From contig CALKWZ010000009.1 in the NCBI GenBank assembly GCA_938003985.1, positions 1 through 27,453 on the forward strand: a stretch of 27,453 bases of DNA, written 5' to 3'. Of this stretch, positions 1-8,977 are shown in pieces; position 1 is the first letter of the stretch, and every line of letters begins with the position of its first letter. The notes under the pieces were generated by a model. That model was not told where the DNA came from. It saw only the letters and a program-made list of their open reading frames with translations, and made no database searches. Position numbers and translations under genes: made by a program. The stretch comes from an uncultured Verrucomicrobiota bacterium (GTDB taxonomy: Bacteria > Verrucomicrobiota > Kiritimatiellia > CAIQIC01 > Lenti-01).

Positions 1-3000
1 CGCAGGAACACGCGAGCGGAACGGATCCGCTGGATGCGGACACCGACGGCGACGGGTTGCCCGACGCTCAGGAATTGGCGCTGGGCACCCATCCGCTGGT
101 GCCCGACACGGATGGCGACGGCCTTGCCGACGGATGGGAAGCGACGCATGGTTTTGATCCGTTGTCGGACGGTGGGCTTGCCCGCGGTCTGGTGGCGAGA
201 TGGACGTTCAACGAAAGCGAAGGAACCGTGGCGTCGAACGCGGTGTCGACGAACTGGCCGGGCGTTCTGATGAACGCGGCGTCGAGCAACTGGACGGCGG
301 GGCGGGGCGCGGGCGGGGCCCTGGCTTTCGACGGGGACGACGATTTCGTGGCCGTTGCCCAGGCCGGCGGCGCGGCCGTGACGGGGGCCCCGTTCACGGT
401 GACGGCGGTGGTCTGGCAGGAGGTGGCCGCGACCTCGGGCGTGCCGACGGTCGTTTCCGACGGCCTGCTGACGGGCACGAACTGGCCGGGGTTCGCCGTG
501 CGCTACCAGGACTGGAACAACGCACTGCTGGGGATCGCGGGGAGCAGCAACGAAGCGTACGCGCTGGCGGCGCGGACAAACTGGCTGCCCGAGATGGGGG
601 GGCGGTGGGTAGACGTGGCGTTCGCCCACGACGGGACGACGGCGCGGCTGTACGTGGACGGGCGGCTGGCGGCGGCGCGGAGCAGCGCGTTCGCGGCGGG
701 GACGCAGGCGGAACTGAAGATCGGGGCGGGCCACGTGAACGTGGCGGACGCATATTGGAAGGGGAAGATCGACGACGTGCGCATCTACCGGTCCGCACTG
801 GAAACGAATACGCTGGCGGAAATCAACGACTGGCTGGGCGATCCCGACGGCGACGGACTGTCCAACGGCGGGGAGCAGACGGCGAACACCGATCCGCACG
901 ATCCGGACACGGACGCCGACGGCTTGACGGATTATGCCGAGATCGTGGTCCACGGCACGGATCCGAATTCCGCCGATACGGACGGCGACGATTTGCCGGA
1001 CGCGTGGGAAGTCGCAATGGGACTGGATCCGTTGTCGGGCGTTGGCGCTGAAGGCGCGGACGGCGATCCGGACGGCGACGGCTTGACGAATCAGGAAGAG
1101 TTCGCGCACGGCACCGACCCGCGGAACGCCGATCCGGATGGCGACGGGTTGGACGATCATGCCGAAGTGATCGAGCATGGCACGGATCCATTCGATGCGG
1201 ATTCCGACGACGACGGGCTGAACGATTACCAAGAGGTGGCCGTGCACGGGACGGACCCGAACGATCCGGACACGGACGCCGACGGCTTGCCGGACGCTTG
1301 GGAAGTCGCCATGGGACTGGATCCACTGTCCGGCACCGGCGACGAAGGCGCGGACGGCGATCCGGACGGCGATGGACTGACCAATCTCCAGGAATACCTG
1401 CTGGGCACGGATCCGCTGGCGGCCGACACGGACGGCGACGGGTTGGACGACGACGAAGAGTTGGCGCTGGGCACGGATCCGCTGGATGCGGACACCGACG
1501 GCGACGGATTGCCCGACGGCTGGGAAGCGGACTACTCGTTCAGTCCGCTGTCGGGCATGGAAACGAATCTCCAACTGCGGTGCTGGTTGCGTTTCGACGA
1601 GGGGGCCGGCACGTCCCTGGTGAATTCGGCGCGCACGGATTACCGCGGGGAGATCCGTTTTCCGGCCGCCACGGCGTGGACCAACGGCACGGCGGGCCAA
1701 GCGCTGGCGTTCGCCGGAACGGACGGTTACGTCGCCGTGCCCCAGGCCACGAATCCGGTCGTGGCCGGCGCGGCGTTCACGGTCAGCGCCTGGGTTTGGT
1801 ACGATCCGGCTTCCACGGCGGCCTATCCCACGATCGTTTCCGACAGCCGCTGGCTGGGCGACGTCCGCCTGCCGGGTTTCCTGTTGCGGGTCGATGCCGC
1901 GCAGAACCGGATCGTCGGCGTGGTCGGCGACGACTCCGCGGCGGCGAAAACGGTGTCGGCCGGGTGGTGGACGGAACGCTGGGGCGGGCGCTGGACGCAC
2001 GTCGCCTTGGTCCAGGAAGCCGGGACGACCCGGCTCTACCTGGACGGATGCCTGTGGGACCAGAAGACGGACAATCCGTTCGCGCCGGCCACCAACGAAG
2101 CCGTTTGGATCGGCCGCGGCCACGTCAATGCGTCGACTTCCGGCTGGCAGGGGGCACTCGACGACGTGCGCCTGTACGGCGCCGCGCTGACCGCCGACCA
2201 GTTGCGGGAGTTGTACGATGCCCGCGGCGACGCCAACGGCGACGGCCTGAGCAATCTGGAGGCGTGGCAGGCGGCGCAGGATCCGCATGCCGACGCGCCG
2301 GCGCCTTCCCTGGAAGGCTCCCTCGACCTGCTGTTCGTGCCGCGGGACTGGACGACCAACGAACCGCCGCAATACCTGGCGAAATTCGGCGGCCCGAATC
2401 CCGGCGGCGAAATCCATCTGTACGTCGAAAACGACGTGCTGACGTTCCTGCTGCTGGATGCGGATGGCGAGCGCCACGCCATCCGGCACCACGGTCTCGT
2501 GGCGGGCAACTACCTGTTGTCCAACGCCGTCAACCGGATCACGGCCAGCTGGCGGGGGTTCGGGACGGATGCGCCCACGGCCGAAATGCGGCTGTTCGTC
2601 AACGGCCTCGACGCGCGCGCGGATCTCGGCTTCGTCAACAATCCCCGCCTGACCACCTATGCGTGGGAACAGGGGTCGGACTATTGGCTGGCGGCATTCG
2701 TCTCGGCGCCATGGGATGCGGCGGTCACCTCCAACCGCGTGCGATTCGGCTCCTGGGCGGACGGCACGTTCACGGCCCGGGTGGAGTGGGTGGAAACGCA
2801 CGTGCATGCCGACGCGTACGGCATGGTGGCCACCCAGCCGACGCCGCCGTTCGTGCTGGAGCCGAAGGCGGTCCCGGATCCGGGCGCGCGTCCCCGCACG
2901 CTGATCCAAAGCATTTCCCGGCCCCTGAGCGCGGCGGATTTCGTTTCCAGCAACGACATGCGGATCCTGATCCGACGCTACGCCCAGGTGGTGGACGCCG

Positions 3001-6000
3001 CGGAAAAGGAAATGAGCTGGATGGGATATGGGGCCAGCGCGCCGGAGAACTGGGACATCCTGGAGGACAACATCCGCACGTCCATCGAGATCGGCCGGGA
3101 AGAAGGATTGGACATCGCGCTCAGCAGCTGGATCCATCTGGACGCCAAAGTCTGCCACAAGCATGCGGCCGCCATTCCGCGCTGGGCCGAACAGTTCGTG
3201 GCGACGACGAACGGCGGGGAAATCCGGGTCCAGCTCACCAACGCGTTTTGGGAGATCAACGACGCTTTCCAGGTGCGGCAGTTCGACGCCGCCGACCGCG
3301 CCACCGTCAGTAATTACCTGGCCGCCTGGCGCGGCGAGTTGTCGCGGTTTTCGGGCTACAGCTACTTCTTCTTCAACGAAATTTCGCTCCAGTCCATTTT
3401 CGATGCTTCCGGATATCTCAACAGCCGCACCGCGAGCACGAACGGCCTGGCCTGGTTCCGGGAATACGTCGTTTCGAAATACGGTCCGGAACACGCCCAT
3501 ATCCGGTTCCCGGTCAGCCCGCTGGCTTACGGCATCGCCGACGAGAGCAACGCCGCCGCTTTCCGCGTCGTGCTCGACGAGGCCGTGACCAACCGGGCGG
3601 TTTTGACCACCGATCCCGGCCATTGGGCCAAGTGGTGGGAGTGGCGCCAGGTGGTGTTTGCGAACCTGTTGGCCGGATATGCCCGGCAATTGGCCGACCT
3701 CAACCGGACGAACGCGAATTGGCGGGGCGCGATCCACTTCATCGCGCCGTCGTCCGCTTGGACGCCGCGTTCGGGCATCCAGCCGGAACTGCTCGCGAAG
3801 ATTCCGCATCTCGACTGGTTGGTGATGGAGAACCACCGGGGCTATTCCTATGGCGGCTCGCCGGCCCGGACCGAAGAGGAAATTCTCCTGCAGCTGCGCG
3901 GCCTGAAGGCCGCGTCCGCGACGAACGCAGGCTTCGGCAGTTTCGTGATGGCGCATTCCAGCCCTTATCCCGAAGTCGTCAACGGCGTCACGAATGCCAC
4001 CTTCGACCTGGATTGGCTGGCGCACGACGTGGCGTATGCCGCCGCGCCGGAGTTCCAGTCCGGCGTGGTGGTGCCCTATTCGGCCGGAATGCTGGTCAAC
4101 CGGCCGGGCTACACCAATCCGTGGCAGAACGTGCATTACGTGCCCGAAGTCGCGGACGCTTGGCTGCAGGGCCGGTTCGGCCAACTGTGGAGTCCCCTGA
4201 CCGGCCACGCGGTCGGCGGCGATTCGGCCACGAATCCGGTTCTGCGGTTCAGCTGGGCGCCGCTGGAACAGGCCCGGGCCTACGACTGGCAGATCGGCGT
4301 TTCCGCCAACTTCGCGACGACGGACGCCAGCGTCCGGACGGCCGCGACGAATCTGGACTGGTCCATGCTGGCCGACCCCCTGCCGGCGGGCGTGCCGTTG
4401 CATTGGCGCGTGCGCGGCGTGTTCCACGCGCTGGCCTTCGACGACAAAGGCCGTCCCACGGCGACCAATTTCTATTACGGCGCCTGGGCGCCGGCGCCGG
4501 CGCCGGTGGCGCTGGCCGATCTGGATGGCGACGGCTTGCCGGATGCCTGGGAACGCCATTGGTTCGGCGATCTGGAGCACACCGCGGCGGACGATGCGGA
4601 CGGCGACGGCCTGACCCATGTTCAGGAATACGCCCACGGCGCAAACCCGCTGAACGTCGACACCGACGGCGATGGCCTGACGGATTTGACGGAAGTGACG
4701 TTGCTGGGAACCCATCCGGCGCTGGCCGACACGGACGGCGACGGCTTGAACGACCGCGCGGAGGCCGTGACCTACGGCACCGATCCGCTGGCGGCCGATA
4801 CGGACGGCGACGGTCTCGACGATTATGCCGAAATCGTGGTCCACGGCACCGATCCGCGGGCGGCCGATACGGACGGCGACGGGCTTTCCGACCACTGGGA
4901 AGTCTCCATGGGGCTGAATCCCTTGTCCAACGACGCGGCCGAGGATCCGGACGACGACGGCCTGACGAACACCGAGGAATTCAGCCACGGCACGGATCCC
5001 CAGAATTCCGATACCGACGGCGACGGCCTGAGCGATTCCGCTGAAATCGCGACGTACGGCACGAATCCGACGGCGGCGGATTCCGATGGCGACGGTCTGG
5101 ACGACGGCGCCGAAGTGCTGGCGCACGGAACCGATCCATGGAATCCCGACACCGACGGCGACGGCATGCCGGACGGCTGGGAAGTCCGGCACGGCCTCGA
5201 TCCGCGGTCCGACGACGCCGCGGACGATCCCGACGCCGACGGCTTGTCCAATTCACAGGAGCAATACTGGCAGAGCCATCCCCGCAACCCGGACTCGGAC
5301 AGCGACGGTTTGCCGGACGGCTGGGAAGTGGCCTATGAGTTCGATCCGGTGTCGGACGGCGGCGCGGAGCGGGGGCTGGTGGCGCGCTGGACGTTCGACG
5401 AAGGGGCCGGCGGCGTTGCGTCGAATTCGGTTTCCACCAATTGGGCCGGGACGTTGCGGTTCATGGTTGAAAGCAACTGGATGGCCGGTCGCGGCGGCCG
5501 GGCGCTGTGGTTCGACGGCGTCAACGATTTCGTCGCGGTGGCCCAGTCGAACGCCATGGCCGTGGTCACGGGTGCGCCGTTCACCGTCTCGGCCGTGGTA
5601 TGGCAGGATGCCGGGGCGACGTCGGGCGTGCCGACGATCGTGTCGGACGGAAACCTCGTGGGCAGCTTTTGGCCCGGTTTCGCTTTGCGCTACCAAGCCC
5701 AAAACAACCGCATGATGGGCATTTTCGGCAGCAGCAATGCGCCCTACGCCTTGATTTCCCAGACCAACTGGCTCCCGGCCCAGGCCGGACGCTGGGTGGA
5801 CGTGGCGCTCGCGCACGACGGCGCGGCGGCGCGGCTGTACGTCGAGGGTCGCCTGGCGGCGACGTCCACGGGCGCCTTCCATGCCGCGCGCCAGGCCGAA
5901 CTGTGGATCGGCGGCGGCCACGTGAACCAAGGCGAAGCCTATTGGCGCGGCAAGCTCGACGACGTGCGGATTTTCCGGGGCGCGCTGGACGCGACCGCGC

Positions 6001-7457
6001 TGGTGGCCGTCAACGATTGGCTCGGCGATCCCGACGCGGACGAACTGAACAACGGCCGCGAGTGGCAGTTGGGCACGCACCCCGGCAAGGCGGACACGGA
6101 CGGCGATGGGCTCACGGACCATGCGGAAGCGGAGGTTTACGGCACCGATCCGAACGCTGCGGATACCGATGGCGACGGCTTGCTCGATCCGTGGGAACTG
6201 GCCCACGGCCTCGATCCGTTGGCCGACGACGCGGCCGGCGATCCGGACGGCGATGGCTTGACCAATCTGCAGGAACAGGGGTACGGCACCGATCCGCAAG
6301 TGGCCGATGCCGACGGCGACGGCCTGGACGACGGCGAGGAAATCGCATGGGGCACCAGTCCGTTCCTGGCGGATACCGACGGCGACGGCTTGGACGACCG
6401 CGCGGAAGTCCAGGACGCCGGCACCGATCCGCTCGATCCGGATTCGGACGGCGACGGCCTGCCGGACGGCTGGGAAGTCGTCCACGGCTTCGATCCGCTG
6501 GCCGACGATGCGGCCGGCGATCCGGACGGCGAGGGCTTGTCCAACCTGCAGGAATGGGAACTGGGCACGGACCCGCGGGTCGCGGATACCGACGGCGACG
6601 GCTTGGACGACCGGGCAGAAGCGGAAATCCACGGCACCGATCCCTTGCAGGCCGATACGGATTCCGACGGATTGCCGGACGGCTGGGAAACGACCTATGC
6701 ATTCGATCCGCGCTCCGATGGCGGGCTGGCCTACGACTTGGTCGCCCGCTGGACGTTCGACGAAGGCGCGGGCGAGCACGCGACGAATTCGGTTTCCACC
6801 AACTGGCCGGGAACGTTGCAGGCGATGGCGGCCAGCAACCGGATCGCCGGCCGCAACCGGACGGCCCTGTGGTTCGACGGGAGCAACGATTTCGTGTCCG
6901 TGGCCCAGTCGAATTCCCCGACCGTGGTCACGGGCGCGCCCTTTACGGTGACGGCCGTGATCTGGCAGGCACCCGGGGCGACGTCCGGCGTGCCGACGGT
7001 GGTGTCGGACGGCCTTTTGGTGGACACGAACTGGCCGGGCTTCGCGCTGCGCTACCAGGATTGGCACAATGCGCTGGTCGGGATCGCGGGCAGCAGCAAC
7101 CGGGCCTACGCGCTGGTGGCGCAGACGAATTGGCTGCCGGCGCTGGCCGGACGCTGGGTGGACGTGGCGCTGGCGCACGATGGCACGACGGCCCGGCTCT
7201 ACGTCGATGGCCGCCAGGTCGCGGCCGCCGCCGGCACGTTCTCCGCCCGCCGGATGCCCGAGCTGCGGATCGGTGGCGGCCACGTGAACGTGCCCACGGC
7301 CTATTGGCAGGGCGGCATCGACGACGTCCGCGTGTACCGTCGTGCGCTGGATCCCGCCGCCTTGGGGGCGGTCAACGACTGGGTCGGCGACGCGGACGGC
7401 GACGGGACGTCCAACGGCGAGGAGTATTTGTTGGGAACCGATCCGCGCCATCCGTAA
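1..7457 (+). CDS. Giant secreted/surface protein: LamG modules, TSP3 calcium repeats, embedded glycoside-hydrolase-like domain (5' partial)
   Basis: The reading frame is open from base 3 and already inside a DxDxDG repeat, so the gene begins upstream; 2484 codons lie here. By eye about 36 calcium-loop repeats of the DTDGDGLPD type occur in arrays near 3-170, 836-1545, 4515-5345 and 6020-6715. LamG/concanavalin-like jellyrolls lie near 186-837, 1570-2220, 2305-2830 (divergent), 5373-6026 and 6735-7388; their signatures are VARWTF at the start and DDVRIYR near the end. Bases 2885-4200 look like a TIM-barrel hydrolase: FFFNE (Glu codon 3378) and LVMEN (Glu codon 3828) sit where clan-A glycosidases carry acid/base and nucleophile. 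A fibronectin-III-like stretch follows (4225-4500). Known of the families: TSP3 loops bind calcium and LamG domains often bind glycans. Inferred: an extracellular glycan-binding or glycan-cleaving protein. The C-terminus ends in a TSP3 repeat; I see no PEP-CTERM or sortase tail. Cysteine is rare. Confidence 0.9.
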   Translation, partial: QEHASGTDPLDADTDGDGLPDAQELALGTHPLVPDTDGDGLADGWEATHGFDPLSDGGLARGLVARWTFNESEGTVASNAVSTNWPGVLMNAASSNWTAGRGAGGALAFDGDDDFVAVAQAGGAAVTGAPFTVTAVVWQEVAATSGVPTVVSDGLLTGTNWPGFAVRYQDWNNALLGIAGSSNEAYALAARTNWLPEMGGRWVDVAFAHDGTTARLYVDGRLAAARSSAFAAGTQAELKIGAGHVNVADAYWKGKIDDVRIYRSALETNTLAEINDWLGDPDGDGLSNGGEQTANTDPHDPDTDADGLTDYAEIVVHGTDPNSADTDGDDLPDAWEVAMGLDPLSGVGAEGADGDPDGDGLTNQEEFAHGTDPRNADPDGDGLDDHAEVIEHGTDPFDADSDDDGLNDYQEVAVHGTDPNDPDTDADGLPDAWEVAMGLDPLSGTGDEGADGDPDGDGLTNLQEYLLGTDPLAADTDGDGLDDDEELALGTDPLDADTDGDGLPDGWEADYSFSPLSGMETNLQLRCWLRFDEGAGTSLVNSARTDYRGEIRFPAATAWTNGTAGQALAFAGTDGYVAVPQATNPVVAGAAFTVSAWVWYDPASTAAYPTIVSDSRWLGDVRLPGFLLRVDAAQNRIVGVVGDDSAAAKTVSAGWWTERWGGRWTHVALVQEAGTTRLYLDGCLWDQKTDNPFAPATNEAVWIGRGHVNASTSGWQGALDDVRLYGAALTADQLRELYDARGDANGDGLSNLEAWQAAQDPHADAPAPSLEGSLDLLFVPRDWTTNEPPQYLAKFGGPNPGGEIHLYVENDVLTFLLLDADGERHAIRHHGLVAGNYLLSNAVNRITASWRGFGTDAPTAEMRLFVNGLDARADLGFVNNPRLTTYAWEQGSDYWLAAFVSAPWDAAVTSNRVRFGSWADGTFTARVEWVETHVHADAYGMVATQPTPPFVLEPKAVPDPGARPRTLIQSISRPLSAADFVSSNDMRILIRRYAQVVDAAEKEMSWMGYGASAPENWDILEDNIRTSIEIGREEGLDIALSSWIHLDAKVCHKHAAAIPRWAEQFVATTNGGEIRVQLTNAFWEINDAFQVRQFDAADRATVSNYLAAWRGELSRFSGYSYFFFNEISLQSIFDASGYLNSRTASTNGLAWFREYVVSKYGPEHAHIRFPVSPLAYGIADESNAAAFRVVLDEAVTNRAVLTTDPGHWAKWWEWRQVVFANLLAGYARQLADLNRTNANWRGAIHFIAPSSAWTPRSGIQPELLAKIPHLDWLVMENHRGYSYGGSPARTEEEILLQLRGLKAASATNAGFGSFVMAHSSPYPEVVNGVTNATFDLDWLAHDVAYAAAPEFQSGVVVPYSAGMLVNRPGYTNPWQNVHYVPEVADAWLQGRFGQLWSPLTGHAVGGDSATNPVLRFSWAPLEQARAYDWQIGVSANFATTDASVRTAATNLDWSMLADPLPAGVPLHWRVRGVFHALAFDDKGRPTATNFYYGAWAPAPAPVALADLDGDGLPDAWERHWFGDLEHTAADDADGDGLTHVQEYAHGANPLNVDTDGDGLTDLTEVTLLGTHPALADTDGDGLNDRAEAVTYGTDPLAADTDGDGLDDYAEIVVHGTDPRAADTDGDGLSDHWEVSMGLNPLSNDAAEDPDDDGLTNTEEFSHGTDPQNSDTDGDGLSDSAEIATYGTNPTAADSDGDGLDDGAEVLAHGTDPWNPDTDGDGMPDGWEVRHGLDPRSDDAADDPDADGLSNSQEQYWQSHPRNPDSDSDGLPDGWEVAYEFDPVSDGGAERGLVARWTFDEGAGGVASNSVSTNWAGTLRFMVESNWMAGRGGRALWFDGVNDFVAVAQSNAMAVVTGAPFTVSAVVWQDAGATSGVPTIVSDGNLVGSFWPGFALRYQAQNNRMMGIFGSSNAPYALISQTNWLPAQAGRWVDVALAHDGAAARLYVEGRLAATSTGAFHAARQAELWIGGGHVNQGEAYWRGKLDDVRIFRGALDATALVAVNDWLGDPDADELNNGREWQLGTHPGKADTDGDGLTDHAEAEVYGTDPNAADTDGDGLLDPWELAHGLDPLADDAAGDPDGDGLTNLQEQGYGTDPQVADADGDGLDDGEEIAWGTSPFLADTDGDGLDDRAEVQDAGTDPLDPDSDGDGLPDGWEVVHGFDPLADDAAGDPDGEGLSNLQEWELGTDPRVADTDGDGLDDRAEAEIHGTDPLQADTDSDGLPDGWETTYAFDPRSDGGLAYDLVARWTFDEGAGEHATNSVSTNWPGTLQAMAASNRIAGRNRTALWFDGSNDFVSVAQSNSPTVVTGAPFTVTAVIWQAPGATSGVPTVVSDGLLVDTNWPGFALRYQDWHNALVGIAGSSNRAYALVAQTNWLPALAGRWVDVALAHDGTTARLYVDGRQVAAAAGTFSARRMPELRIGGGHVNVPTAYWQGGIDDVRVYRRALDPAALGAVNDWVGDADGDGTSNGEEYLLGTDPRHP
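186..837 (+). repeat. LamG module copy A (intragenic duplicate)
   Basis: This jellyroll module is clearly homologous to those at 5373-6026 and 6735-7388, sharing VARWTF, GAPFTV, SGVPTVVSDG, NWLP and AHDG blocks in the same order. Nucleotide similarity to the third copy is obvious by eye around 457-600 versus 7003-7140. Confidence 0.85.
836..1545 (+). repeat. TSP3-type calcium-loop array 1
   Basis: Tandem units of the form DTDGDGLDD-(E)x-GTDPLxA follow each other in register. They repeat in the DNA as near-identical gacacggacggcgacgg cores spaced by short linkers, and the frequent TDP codons create many ggatcc hexamers. Confidence 0.85.
4515..5345 (+). repeat. TSP3-type calcium-loop array 2
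   Basis: About a dozen DxDxDG loops link the hydrolase/fibronectin-like region to LamG copy D. The array ends with a DGLPDGWEV unit followed by SDGG, the same junction that precedes copies A and E. Confidence 0.85.
5373..6026 (+). repeat. LamG module copy D (intragenic duplicate)
   Basis: Second member of the closely related LamG trio. Its start lies 1362 bases before the equivalent point of the next copy, and the intervening DNA is a TSP3 array, so TSP3 array plus LamG looks like the duplicated unit. Confidence 0.85.
6020..6715 (+). repeat. TSP3-type calcium-loop array 3
   Basis: About ten DxDxDG loops between LamG copies D and E. Two loops carry substitutions: DPDADELNN at the array start and DPDGEGLSN in the middle. 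They may bind calcium less well. Confidence 0.8.
6735..7388 (+). repeat. LamG module copy E (intragenic duplicate)
   Basis: Third closely related LamG module, followed by a single terminal TSP3 unit and the stop codon. It resembles copy A more closely than copy D in the block around TNWPGF and RYQDW. Confidence 0.85.
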
Positions 7458-7461
7458 GCCG

Positions 7462-7498
7462 TTCGCGAGAACGCCGCGAAGGACCGGGCTTTTCTTTT
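7462..7498 (+). terminator. Candidate intrinsic terminator after the giant surface protein
   Basis: Five bases after the stop codon, TTCGCG (7462-7467) and CGCGAA (7475-7480) form a 6-bp stem. A T-rich run (7490-7498) follows, but only after a 9-base spacer, so the match to a classical intrinsic terminator is imperfect. Confidence 0.35.
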
Positions 7499-7526
7499 GG
7501 ATCGTTTTTCCGTAGGGTGCGCAGAC

Positions 7527-8966
7527 ATGGAAGGTAAACCGGAGAGCATCGTCCAGTCCGCGGCCTGGGGCTTGCGCCGCCTGCAGGGGCCGGCGGCCTA
7601 TCCGCCGCTTGCCGCTGCACCGTATCCGCCGGGGGATGCTTATCCCGAATTCGCCGCGTTGCCGGTCGGGCGGACGCCCAATCCCGTGTTCGCGCTGGTG
7701 CGGGGTGCGCTGCGCGATCTGGGGCTCGATGCGGCGCGGTTCGACACGCCGGCGTGGAATCCGCTCGGCGAACTGGTTCGGCCCGGCGGCAAGATCGTGG
7801 TGAAACCCAACTGGGTGCTGCACCGCAACGAAGGGGCGGGGGGCATGGATTGCATGATCTCCCATCCGTCCCTCCTGCGGGCGATCTTGGAATACGTCTT
7901 CTTGGCCCGGCCGGCGCAGGTGGTGCTGGGCGACGCGCCGCTGCAGGGCTGCGATTTCGAGAAGATGCTGGACCACGGCGGCCTGCGGGCGGTGATCGCC
8001 GAGTTCCACGGCCGCGGCCTGCCGCTCGTCGTGAAGGATTTCCGCCGCACGGTCATGACGGTGACCAACGAGCTCAAGCAGGTCGCCGAGGATCTCCGGC
8101 CGGAATCGGACTATGTCCTCGTGGATCTGGGGGCCGACAGCCTGCTGGAACCGATTTCCGGGAATTGGAAGAAATTCCGCGTGACGGTCTACGATCCGCG
8201 CAAGATGCGGGCCCACCACCGGCCGGGCCGGCACCGGTTCCTGCTCGCGCGGGACATCCTCGAAGCCGATCTGGTGGTGAACGTCCCGAAGCTGAAGGCG
8301 CACAAGAAGGCGGGCATCACCTGTTGCCTGAAAAACCTGATCGGGATCAACGGCAACAAGGAATACCTGCCGCATCACCGCAAGGGGGCCCGGCGGGTCG
8401 GTCGCGGCGGCGACAGCCACGAACGCGGCTCCTGGCTGCTCTGGGCGCTGGAAACGGCTTTGGACGGGATGAACCGCCACCGCGACTGGCCCAAATTCTA
8501 TCGGTTCTGCGAATACGTCGTTTACGGCTGGCTGCGCGTCTACCGCTGGAAAGATCCGCTGGCCCAGCTGGAAGGCAACTGGCACGGCAACGACACCATC
8601 TGGCGCACCTGCCTCGATCTGAACCGCGCGCTGCTCTACGCGGACCAGACGGGGCAGATGCGGGACGTGCCCCAGCGCGAGGAAATCTCCATCGTGGACG
8701 CGATCGTGGCCGGGCAGGGCGAAGGCCCCTTGGCGCCCGACCCGCTGGAGACCGGCGCGGTGTTCGCCGCGCGCAATCCGGCGGTCGGCGACCGGCTCGG
8801 CGCGCGCCTGCTGGGCTTCGACGAAACGAAAATCGCCCTGTTGCGCCATGCGGGCGACGAGATGCGCTGGCGAATCAGCGCGGCGCAGCCGACGTGGCCT
8901 GAATTCAATCCGCCGTTTCCGGCGGCGCGGCCGCCCAAGGGCTGGGCCGGACACATCGAGCCGTAG
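7527..8966 (+). CDS. DUF362-domain protein
   Basis: A 479-residue protein with the DUF362 hallmarks: GGKIVVKPNWV near residue 88 and a conserved segment near residues 252-273 containing NVPKLKAHKKAG and a CCLKNLIG run. DUF362 has no firmly established biochemical role, although members occur beside exopolysaccharide genes; no ferredoxin-type cysteine clusters are visible. ATG 7527 was chosen because a TAGGGT hexamer ends 8 bases upstream and an upstream TTG in frame (7497) would sit in that promoter-like region. No Shine-Dalgarno is visible. It is the first gene of a compact run, 11 bases before wecB, so it probably acts in the same surface-glycan pathway. Function is inferred from context only. 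Confidence 0.88.
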   Translation: MEGKPESIVQSAAWGLRRLQGPAAYPPLAAAPYPPGDAYPEFAALPVGRTPNPVFALVRGALRDLGLDAARFDTPAWNPLGELVRPGGKIVVKPNWVLHRNEGAGGMDCMISHPSLLRAILEYVFLARPAQVVLGDAPLQGCDFEKMLDHGGLRAVIAEFHGRGLPLVVKDFRRTVMTVTNELKQVAEDLRPESDYVLVDLGADSLLEPISGNWKKFRVTVYDPRKMRAHHRPGRHRFLLARDILEADLVVNVPKLKAHKKAGITCCLKNLIGINGNKEYLPHHRKGARRVGRGGDSHERGSWLLWALETALDGMNRHRDWPKFYRFCEYVVYGWLRVYRWKDPLAQLEGNWHGNDTIWRTCLDLNRALLYADQTGQMRDVPQREEISIVDAIVAGQGEGPLAPDPLETGAVFAARNPAVGDRLGARLLGFDETKIALLRHAGDEMRWRISAAQPTWPEFNPPFPAARPPKGWAGHIEP

Positions 8967-8977
8967 CGCGGGGCAGC

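Noticed and set aside
836..1545. Regularly spaced short DNA repeats resembling a CRISPR-like array
   Set aside because: The repeats are in-frame codons of TSP3 calcium loops, the spacers are also coding and similar to each other, and no cas genes are near.
5253..8954. A 1233-codon minus-strand open frame
   Set aside because: It lies antisense to the repetitive TSP3/LamG gene and the DUF362 gene; it is proline/arginine/valine-rich with no recognisable domain and follows from high-GC codon bias on the other strand.
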